Assembly: GCA_945486035.1 (NCBI GenBank)
Contig: CALYTB010000008.1
Location: 1 to 33,969, forward strand
From: an uncultured Clostridia bacterium
GTDB taxonomy: Bacteria > Bacillota > Clostridia > Oscillospirales > Oscillospiraceae
Length of the DNA stretch: 33,969 nt
Direction of reading: 5' to 3'
Below the pieces are notes generated by a model. That model was not told where the DNA came from and searched no databases. It worked only from the letters and a program-made list of their open reading frames with translations. Shown piece after piece: positions 27,238 to 33,969 of the stretch; the stretch's first letter is position 1, and the number at the start of each line of letters is the position of its first letter. The position numbers were made by a program, and so were the translations under genes.

Positions 27238-29487
27238 TTGCGAACGATTGTAAATTTGAACAGAAAATGGGCCTTCGCAAAGGGCGTTGCACAGCCCCCC
27301 GTTGAAATCCCTGAGCTTTGGAATCTTGTCAATCTTCCTCATACCTGGAACGCGATCGACGGTCAGGACGGCGGCGGAGACTACTACCGGGGAACCTGCT
27401 GTTACATGAAGCCGATTCAGAAGCAGGAGCTTCCCCAGACCGATCGGTATTACCTGGAGATTCGTGGAGCCAATTCCTCTGCGGATGTCTACATGAACGG
27501 CAAGCACCTTGCGCATCATGACGGCGGTTATTCCACCTGGCGTGTAGATTTGACCGATGCCCTGGAAAATGAGAATGTGCTGGCCATCACCGTGGACAAC
27601 TCCCCCAACCAGCAGGTCTATCCTCAGATGGCGGACTTTACCTTCTACGGCGGCCTCTACCGGGATGTGAATCTGATCTGTGTCAACGAGAGCCATTTTG
27701 ACCTGGACTACTATGGCGGCCCAGGCATTATGGTCACCCCCACCGTCAACGGCGCCGATGCCCAGGTGGAGGTTTCCGTATTCCTGTCCAATGCCCGCCT
27801 CGGTCAGAGTGTTCGTTTTACCCTTCTGGATGCCGAAGGTGCACAAATCGCGCAGCAGGAATGCAAGGATACCAAGGCTTCCTTCCTCATTCCCGGCGTT
27901 CACATGTGGAATGGCCGAAAGGATCCCTACCTCTACACCTGCCGGGCACAGCTGGTGGAGGATGACAAGGTTCTTGACGAAATCTCCACGCCCTTTGGCT
28001 GCCGCTTCTTCTCCATTGATCCCGATCGAGGCTTCCTGCTGAATGGGCAGGAGTACCCCCTCCGGGGTGTATCCCGTCATCAGGACCGCTGGGACGTCGG
28101 TAACGCCCTGCTGCCGGAGCATCACATAGAGGATATGGATCTGATCTGTGAAATGGGTGCTACCACCATCCGGCTGGCCCACTATCAGCACGACCAGTTC
28201 TTCTACGACCTGTGTGACCAGCGCGGCCAGGTGATTTGGGCCGAGATCCCCTACATTTCCCAGCATATGCCCACCGGCCGGGAAAACACCGTCAGTCAGA
28301 TGAAGGAACTCATTGTCCAGAATTACAACCACCCCTCCATCGTGGTCTGGGGCCTGAGCAATGAGATCACCATGAAGGGCGCGGAGGACCCGGATCTTCT
28401 GGAGAATCACCGGATTCTTAATGAGCTTTGCCATGAGCTGGACAAAACCCGTCTGACCACCATGGCCTGTGTCTCCCCCTGCCCCATCGACAGCAGCATT
28501 CTGGAAATCCCGGATGTGCTGTCTTATAACCACTATTTCGGCTGGTACGGCGGTGACACCTCCATGAACGGCCCCTGGTTTGATAAGTTCCACGCCAAAC
28601 ACCCCAAGCTCCCCATCGGCTGCTCTGAGTACGGCTGCGAGGCTCTGAACTGGCACACCTCCAACCCTCAGCAGGGTGACTACACCGAGGAATACCAGGC
28701 TTACTACCATGAGGAATTGATCCGCCAGTTGTTCTCCCGGAAATATCTTTGGGCCACCCATGTGTGGAACATGTTTGACTTTGGCTGCGATGCCCGCAAT
28801 GAGGGCGGCGAAAACGGCCAGAACCACAAGGGACTGGTTACCATCGACCGCAAGTATAAGAAGGACTCCTTCTACGCCTACAAGGCCTGGCTGTCCGACG
28901 AGCCCTTTGTCCATCTTTGCGGCAAGCGCTACGTGGATCGTGTGGAGGATGTGACCAAGGTCACCGTCTACTCGAACCTACCCTCCGTGGAGCTCTTTGC
29001 AAATGGTGTGTCCCTGGGTGTCCAGGAGGCCCCGGATCACTTCTTCTACTTCCAGGTGCCCAATTCCGGCTCGACCCATCTCACCGCCGTCAGCGGGGAC
29101 TGCCGGGACGAGAGCGTCATCCGCAAGGTGGATACCTTTAACGAGGCCTACCGCCTGCGGGAAAAGAATGCCATACTCAACTGGTTTGACATCACCGAAG
29201 TGGAAGGACATCTGTCCCTGAATTCCAAGTTCGGTGACATCATGGCAACCCTTCAGGGAAAAATGGTACTCATGGGCCTGTTTGCCAAGCTGGCCCCCAA
29301 GCTGGGCGGCGGCGCCAAAGGCGGCGGCTTTGACCTGGGCGGAATGAGTGGTATAATGGAGATGCTCTCCGGCTTCACCCTGATCCGCCTGACCGGTATG
29401 ATGGGCACCATGAATGTTTCCTTCACCAAGGAAGAGCTTCTGGACCTGAATGCCAAGCTCAATAAGATCAAAGCTCCCAAAGCCTGA
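27238..29487 (+). CDS. Glycoside hydrolase family 2 (beta-galactosidase/beta-glucuronidase-like) with C-terminal extension
   Basis: NLPHTWNAIDGQDGGGDYYRGTCCY, LRGVSRHQD, ATTIRLAHYQHDQFFYDLCDQRGQVIWAEIPY, VWGLSNEI, GCSEYGCEAL. TTG start at 27238 inferred from GGAG spacing. Confidence 0.9.
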   Translation: MRTIVNLNRKWAFAKGVAQPPVEIPELWNLVNLPHTWNAIDGQDGGGDYYRGTCCYMKPIQKQELPQTDRYYLEIRGANSSADVYMNGKHLAHHDGGYSTWRVDLTDALENENVLAITVDNSPNQQVYPQMADFTFYGGLYRDVNLICVNESHFDLDYYGGPGIMVTPTVNGADAQVEVSVFLSNARLGQSVRFTLLDAEGAQIAQQECKDTKASFLIPGVHMWNGRKDPYLYTCRAQLVEDDKVLDEISTPFGCRFFSIDPDRGFLLNGQEYPLRGVSRHQDRWDVGNALLPEHHIEDMDLICEMGATTIRLAHYQHDQFFYDLCDQRGQVIWAEIPYISQHMPTGRENTVSQMKELIVQNYNHPSIVVWGLSNEITMKGAEDPDLLENHRILNELCHELDKTRLTTMACVSPCPIDSSILEIPDVLSYNHYFGWYGGDTSMNGPWFDKFHAKHPKLPIGCSEYGCEALNWHTSNPQQGDYTEEYQAYYHEELIRQLFSRKYLWATHVWNMFDFGCDARNEGGENGQNHKGLVTIDRKYKKDSFYAYKAWLSDEPFVHLCGKRYVDRVEDVTKVTVYSNLPSVELFANGVSLGVQEAPDHFFYFQVPNSGSTHLTAVSGDCRDESVIRKVDTFNEAYRLREKNAILNWFDITEVEGHLSLNSKFGDIMATLQGKMVLMGLFAKLAPKLGGGAKGGGFDLGGMSGIMEMLSGFTLIRLTGMMGTMNVSFTKEELLDLNAKLNKIKAPKA

Positions 29488-29503
29488 TTCCTTCCATCAA
29501 AGC

Positions 29504-29556
29504 ACCGCTCTGTCAAGGCTGCCGTAATCATCCGGCAGCCCTGACAGAGCGGTTTT
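29504..29556 (+). terminator. Rho-independent terminator after GH2
   Basis: ACCGCTCTGTCAaGGCTGCCG-taatcatc-CGGCAGCCcTGACAGAGCGGTTTT. Confidence 0.9.
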
Positions 29557-29561
29557 CATGT

Positions 29562-29606
29562 AAAGCTTATCGGGTTAACTCAGCAGCACAACATATTGTT
29601 GTTTCG
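29562..29606 (+). repeat. Solo end of the modular repeat family (R4)
   Basis: AAGCTTATCGGGTTAACTCAGCAGCACAACATATTGTTGTTT matches left ends at 20393, 33371 and 33675; no matching right end seen. Confidence 0.7.
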
Positions 29607-29678
29607 ATCATCGGTATTAATCCAGATCTGCACCTGGGCACTTCCTTATCAGCCCCATAGCCATTCGATAGAAAGACG

Positions 29679-29740
29679 TGACATTTTTCAATTTTTGTGC
29701 TATTGTGTGCATAGGGCATTATCCCCCCGGGGGATAATGC
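29679..29740 (+). promoter_or_regulatory. Promoter followed by CsoR/RcnR-like C/G-tract palindrome
   Basis: TGACAT (29679-29684), 16 bp, TATTGT (29701-29706), then GCATTATCCCCCCGGGGGATAATGC (29716-29740). Confidence 0.5.
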
Positions 29741-29787
29741 ATTTTACCCGATGTTCTGTTCTTTTCAGGAAACAAGGAGAGACCATC

Positions 29788-30843
29788 ATGAATGCGAAAA
29801 CGAAAGCCACAGCCTTTGCCATATTGGCAGCCGCCTTATACGCGGTCAACATTCCTCTTTCGAAACTACTACTGACGCGGGTATCTCCAACCATGCTTGC
29901 CGCGTTTTTGTACCTTGGAGCTGGTTTTGGTCTTCTCTTGTACAGGCTGTTTGCCGGGCAAACGCTGCCGTCCAACCGTTTGACACGTTCGGAGCTACCC
30001 TATACCATCGGCATGGTGCTTCTGGATATCGCAGCACCGATTCTGCTGATGCTGGGACTGCAGCGCACCAATTCTGCCAACGCAGCGCTTCTGAACAATT
30101 TTGAGATCGTGGCAACATCCCTACTTGCCTTTGGGATATTCCGGGAAGTTCTGTCCAAACGTCTTTGGCTTGCCATTGTACTTGTCACTGTTGCCAGCAT
30201 TCTTTTGAGCTTCGAGGGAAGCGGTAGCTTTGAATTCAACTCCGGATCTGTTCTGGTGCTTGGCGCATCCTGCTGTTGGGGATTGGAAAACAACTCTACC
30301 CGGATGCTCAGTTCCAAGAGCTCTGTCCAGATCACCACCATCAAGGGTATCTGTTCCGGCTTCGGCAGCCTGCTCATTGCGCTGACTGTTGGGGAAAAGT
30401 TACCAAGCCCGATATGGATTCTTCCCATGCTTCTGTTGGGCTTCGTATCCTACGGACTCAGCATCAATTCCTACATCAAAGCACAAAAGGATTTAGGGGC
30501 TGCCAAAACCAGCGCCTACTATTCCATCGCCCCATTCCTGGGTGCCGCATTGGGTATGCTTCTTTTGCGGGAACGGCCCACTCTTCCATTCTGGCTTGGC
30601 CTTGCCGTCATGCTTGCAGCTGCTGCCCTTCTCGTCAAAGACACGGTTTCCCTCCAGCATACCCATGAGCACACCCACATTCATACCCATGCACACGCCC
30701 ATGGGAATCTCATCCATACCCATGCCCACAGCCACAGTCATACCCACGCCCATATTCACGGTCAGGAGGAAACCAATCACACCCATTCCCACGAAAAGCT
30801 GGAAGGTCACAACCATTCCCACATTTCCCCCGCGGAGCCATAA
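29788..30843 (+). CDS. EamA/DMT family transporter with His-rich C-terminal tail
   Basis: Ten hydrophobic segments (ALYAVNIPLSKLLL..., LLDIAAPILLMLGLQRTNSANAALLNNFEIVATSLLA); tail LQHTHEHTHIHTHAHAHGNLIHTHAHSHSHTHAHIHG...HNHSH. Confidence 0.9.
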   Translation: MNAKTKATAFAILAAALYAVNIPLSKLLLTRVSPTMLAAFLYLGAGFGLLLYRLFAGQTLPSNRLTRSELPYTIGMVLLDIAAPILLMLGLQRTNSANAALLNNFEIVATSLLAFGIFREVLSKRLWLAIVLVTVASILLSFEGSGSFEFNSGSVLVLGASCCWGLENNSTRMLSSKSSVQITTIKGICSGFGSLLIALTVGEKLPSPIWILPMLLLGFVSYGLSINSYIKAQKDLGAAKTSAYYSIAPFLGAALGMLLLRERPTLPFWLGLAVMLAAAALLVKDTVSLQHTHEHTHIHTHAHAHGNLIHTHAHSHSHTHAHIHGQEETNHTHSHEKLEGHNHSHISPAEP

Positions 30844-30881
30844 ACACACATACAGGCGCCTTGATTTTACCTGCCCCGTGT

Positions 30882-30924
30882 CAAAAACAGGATCCCGTCG
30901 GTTTCCGATGGGATCCTGTTTTTG
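30882..30924. terminator. Bidirectional rho-independent terminator
   Basis: CAAAAACAGGATCCC...GGGATCCTGTTTTTG. Confidence 0.9.
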
Positions 30925-30933
30925 AGGGAGGGC

Positions 30934-31797
30934 TCAAGCTTCAACCAGGGTATACTCCCGGGAACCGTAGCCCAGAGCAGCCGCGGCCTCGATGGTATGG
31001 ATTCCGTTCCGGCTCTCGATGCGTTCCACCAGCTTCTCCTTCCCCGGGTCGGAGGAGGTATACACCAGATCCACGCAGGCCTGGTCGATGGCAACGGGGT
31101 CTGTGGACACCAGAATACCGATATCTGCCATACAAGGATTCTTCGCAATGGAACAGCAGTCGCAGTCCACACTCATATTCTTCATTACATTCACATAGAC
31201 CAGATTCCCGTGGAAATACTCCACCACGGAACCTGCCGCTTCCGCCATGGCCTCCAGGAAGGAATCGTGATCGGAAGTCCAGATTTTTTTCGGATTCCCG
31301 GCACCATGGATATAGGCTTTCCCGTAGGAGGAGGCGACTCCGATGGAAATCTGCTTCAGTGCTCCGCCATAACCTCCCATAGGATGTCCCTTAAAATGGG
31401 ACAGCACCAGCATGGAATCATAAGCAGCCATGTCCTTCCCAACATAATTCTTGTGAATCACCTTCCCGTTGGGAATCTCCAGCTCCAGATCCGGCCCTTC
31501 CGCATCCAGAAGATCCACTGGGAAGCTGGTATCCCAGCCGTGTGATGTCAGCAGCTTTCTGTGCCTTTTCGTCGTATTCCGTGCGCCGGGATAAGCGGTG
31601 TTGCACTCCACGACTGTTCCGCCCACCGCGTCGATCATCGGCTTCCAGAAATCAGGGCGAATAAAATTCTGATTTCCTTTCTCTCCCGAATGAACCTTTA
31701 CAGCCACCTTACCCGGCAGGGCTTTTCCAACCAAATTGTAAAGCTCCAAAACCTTTTCCGGGGTAATCTCACGGGTAAAATATACGGTTGCTCCCAT
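30934..31797 (-). CDS. DUF362 domain-containing protein
   Basis: MGATVYFTREITPEKVLELYN, VAVKVHSGEKGN, NTAYPGARNTTKRH, VLSHFKGHPMGGYGGALKQISIG, DPVAIDQACVDLV. Confidence 0.85.
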   Translation of the reverse strand: MGATVYFTREITPEKVLELYNLVGKALPGKVAVKVHSGEKGNQNFIRPDFWKPMIDAVGGTVVECNTAYPGARNTTKRHRKLLTSHGWDTSFPVDLLDAEGPDLELEIPNGKVIHKNYVGKDMAAYDSMLVLSHFKGHPMGGYGGALKQISIGVASSYGKAYIHGAGNPKKIWTSDHDSFLEAMAEAAGSVVEYFHGNLVYVNVMKNMSVDCDCCSIAKNPCMADIGILVSTDPVAIDQACVDLVYTSSDPGKEKLVERIESRNGIHTIEAAAALGYGSREYTLVEA

Positions 31798-31960
31798 AGT
31801 TATCCTCCTTAGCATTTCACAGTGCCCAGATGCTACCGCCGCGACAGAATTCCGGTTTATTCTGAACATTCCTGTAAATAGGTATATCCCACCGTGCGCG
31901 CAATGTCAAGTCATTATTTCAAACTGTTTCAGGATTTTTCGAAAAACAAACCCGGAACGC

Positions 31961-32659
31961 TCACACGCTTCGCCATGGTCTGTTTCCGCCGTGCCAACCT
32001 CGCTTTTCCCAGTAGCTGTAGTCCGGTTCCATGGGCGGAAAATGCTTGTGCGCAAAGCGCATCAGGGTAAACCATGTTTTTGCGCGTCCGTTGCAGCCCC
32101 GTTTTCCATCGTTTGCGCGAATCCTTTTTGCCAGACGATCCGTTTTCCGGTGAATGCTTTTCAGGATTCTCTGAGGAATCTCATCCGGCTTCAGCGCCTG
32201 AACACCAAAGCCCAGCCTGTATACCTTGCGAATGCCCCACATCTCCAGACTGTCAGCCATGTCCCGGGCAGTGCTTTTCATCCCTCCGCCGGCGGCAGTG
32301 GATATGGCAACGGCCTGCTTTCGGCTCATTTCCGCAAGAGGCCGGTGGACCACCCACCAGGTTCCGAAATGATCCAAAAAGCTCATCATCTGCCCTGTGG
32401 CATGGTACACATAGACAGGGCTTTCCAGGATCAGCAAATCCGCTTCCAGGATCGCCTCCACCAGCGGCTTAAGTTCTTTGTAATGCGGGCAGTGTGTAAG
32501 ATCGGTTTTGAAGCAGGTATAGCAACCAAGACAGGGCATACTAAAATCTCTGGGCAGAAAAAACTCCCGGATCTCCCCGCCAACCTTATCGGCAAGCTCC
32601 CTGGCCACCATACAGGTACTTCCCTCATGGCTTTGCCCATGAATAATCGTAATTTTCAT
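31961..32659 (-). CDS. Flavodoxin / NADPH-dependent FMN reductase family protein
   Basis: IIHGQSHEGSTCMVARELADKVG, CLGCYTCFK, LLILESPVYVYHATGQMMSFLDHFG. Confidence 0.88.
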   Translation of the reverse strand: MKITIIHGQSHEGSTCMVARELADKVGGEIREFFLPRDFSMPCLGCYTCFKTDLTHCPHYKELKPLVEAILEADLLILESPVYVYHATGQMMSFLDHFGTWWVVHRPLAEMSRKQAVAISTAAGGGMKSTARDMADSLEMWGIRKVYRLGFGVQALKPDEIPQRILKSIHRKTDRLAKRIRANDGKRGCNGRAKTWFTLMRFAHKHFPPMEPDYSYWEKRGWHGGNRPWRSV

Positions 32660-32853
32660 AACAGCATACTTCCCCCGTTTTTCTCCTGTTTTTCTTTTTT
32701 CCGCTGTGCTTTCCGCTCCAGCTTTTCGCAGCGGGTCAGCAACTTGCGTTTGGATGTATGATGGTATTCACTGCAAGACTCACAGTCACCATATCTGGGG
32801 CAATTCACCCGCGTGCATGGACAGGGTTTCCGCTCCGTTGCCTGCTTTTCCAT
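32656..32853 (-). CDS. Small Cys-rich basic protein (65 aa)
   Basis: KPCPCTRVNCPRYGDCESCSEYHHTSKRKLLTRCEKLERKAQRKKEKQEKN; ATGA overlap with the downstream reductase. Confidence 0.75.
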   Translation of the reverse strand: MEKQATERKPCPCTRVNCPRYGDCESCSEYHHTSKRKLLTRCEKLERKAQRKKEKQEKNGGSMLL

Positions 32854-32949
32854 ATTCGTTTTCCTTTCCGCGTTCCACCTCTAAGTTAATAAGTATTGTG
32901 CACCTTTTTATGCTTTCCCGATAGTCATTAAATTTAGAGAAATGTGTCA

Positions 32950-33131
32950 AAAATATAGATATAAGGCAGAGAAGTCCATCTTTCCAACAGACTCCTCAGC
33001 TTTCTAGTGCCAGTATGCCATCGTATGTGCCAAATGGCCCCGAAAGCTGCCTTTTTGGCCCCTTCCGGCACATGTTATCTGAGGAAAAGGGACTGCGGCG
33101 TAGCTCTCATTACGCTGCAGTCCCTTTAATA
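32950..33131 (+). ncRNA. Candidate structured RNA ending in an intrinsic terminator
   Basis: Nested complementary segments CCTCAG (32994-32999)/CTGAGG (33079-33084), ATGTGCC (33025-33031)/GGCACAT (33067-33073), inner GGCC/GGCC; then AAAGGGACTGC...GCAGTCCCTTTAATAAAT. Confidence 0.35.
33086..33131. terminator. Intrinsic terminator hairpin
   Basis: AAAGGGACTGCgGCGTA-gctctcat-TACGCtGCAGTCCCTTT. Confidence 0.75.
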
Positions 33132-33204
33132 AATTCTTGTTCAATACAGAATGCGAATATCCGCTTGATGAAGCTAACGGACAAATTATTGTTCATACAA
33201 TCGG

Positions 33205-33372
33205 TTTTAGTAAGCTGAACAAATTGGCGTTTGAATATTTCAAATGCGTTTCGTCCTTGCTGTAGGGGAGCCATGAATGGCTCTCCTACAGCAAGGACGA
33301 AGTGCGTCTGAAAACTGTAAACACCAATTTACCGAACAACTGAGTAAAGTCAATATGCACATAATATAATAT
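33205..33372. repeat. Modular intergenic repeat R5 (type-III core as a compact palindrome)
   Basis: CGTCCTTGCTGTAGGGGAGCCAT-ga-ATGGCTCTCCTACAGCAAGGACG (33252-33299, one mismatch in 23-bp arms); right end ACTGAGTAAAGTCAATATGCACATAATAT. Confidence 0.85.
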
Positions 33373-33672
33373 GCTTATCAGGTTAACTCAGCTTCCCGAT
33401 AAATTGTTGTTTGTAAAGATATGCTGTCATTGCGAACCAGTGCGCACACTGGTGTGGCAATCCCCCAGATGAATGGAACCAGGTAACGATTTCTACCAAA
33501 AAACGCAGTGTTTCCCATTCCTGTAGGGCAATTGTCGATACATTTCCCCACTAACCGGGGGATTGCCACACCAGCGTGCGCGCTGGCTCGCAATGACAGC
33601 GTATATTTGGTGTGCACTTTCAAACACCAATTTGTCGGCTTGCTGACTTAAGCCGATATGCACATAATATAA
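33362..33672. repeat. Modular intergenic repeat R6 (outer ends + type-I core, inverted relative to R1)
   Basis: GCTTATCAGGTTAACTCAGCTTCCCGATAAATTGTTGTTTG; core 33424-33599 (176 bp); right end ACACCAATTTGTCGGCTTGCTGACTTAAGCCGATATGCACATAATAT. Confidence 0.9.
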
Positions 33673-33910
33673 TGTGCTTATCGGGTTAACTCAGCAAGGC
33701 GGAAAAGCGGAGCTTGCCGGAATGCTTTCGTAGGGGCGGCTATTAGCCGCCCGCAGCCTTCCGGTTCTGATAGCACTGCGTTCTAATGGAAATACGTAAG
33801 AATTGGAACGTATCAGGCGGCTGATAGCCGCCCCTACGGTGGTGTTTGCAATCCTTCAAGCACCAGTTGATCGGGAAGCTGAGTTAAGCCGATATGCATT
33901 TAATATAAAG
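33660..33910. repeat. Modular intergenic repeat R7 (outer ends + type-II-like core)
   Basis: GTGCTTATCGGGTTAACTCAGC ... CGTAGGGGCGGCTATTAGCCGCCC ... GGCGGCTGATAGCCGCCCCTACG ... GGGAAGCTGAGTTAAGCCGATATGCATTTAATAT. Confidence 0.88.
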
Positions 33911-33913
33911 TAA

Positions 33914-33941
33914 AACCGCATCCGTTTGGATGCGGTCTTGT
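33914..33941. terminator. Hairpin, probable terminator of a gene beyond the right edge or of upstream transcript
   Basis: AACCGCATCC-gttt-GGATGCGGTcttgttg. Confidence 0.5.
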
Positions 33942-33969
33942 TGTGTTGGCATTATCTATCTTCCCGGCA

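Noticed and set aside
27235-28914. 559-aa minus ORF
   Set aside because: Antisense to the GH2 gene; composition is a codon-bias shadow.
33378-33623. 81-aa minus ORF (SLRASAHAGVAIPRLVGKCIDNCPTG...)
   Set aside because: Lies entirely inside repeat R6; the similar ORF in R1 reflects shared repeat DNA, not a gene.

Overview
The 34 kb window looks like a chromosomal stretch from a Firmicutes (probably gut Oscillospiraceae/Clostridia-type) genome. The organism is inferred from gene content only. It is mostly housekeeping and accessory metabolism: an ECF sigma factor plus a membrane-anchored partner, two alpha/beta hydrolases, a metallophosphatase, a GH31 glycosidase, a YbaK-type deacylase (frameshifted), a DtxR/MntR-like regulator, a Ni/Co ECF transporter (cbiM-PDGLE/cbiQ/cbiO), a short UvrA-like ABC protein, flavodoxin and GNAT proteins, an ABC-2 exporter operon with PspC, a DUF2974-like protein, an HD hydrolase, a MalY/PatB aminotransferase with DUF3737, glutamine synthetase III, a class I/II aminotransferase, a GH2 glycosidase, an EamA transporter with a His-rich tail, DUF362, and a flavodoxin/NADPH-FMN reductase with a Cys-rich small protein. 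I saw no rRNA, tRNA, CRISPR array, transposase or prophage. The most unusual feature is a set of nested, modular, palindromic intergenic repeats: shared outer ends (GCTTATCGGGTTAACTCAGC...AAATTGTTGTTT, inverted at the far end) enclose interchangeable palindromic cores. Copies lie at about 19.4, 20.4, 22.9, 29.6 and 33.2-33.9 kb, the last being three units in tandem. Secondary leads are two candidate metal-responsive operators, two reading-frame lesions and a possible structured RNA near 33.0 kb. I did not find a clearly new multi-gene system. All calls come from reading the sequence and the supplied ORFs; no database search was run.
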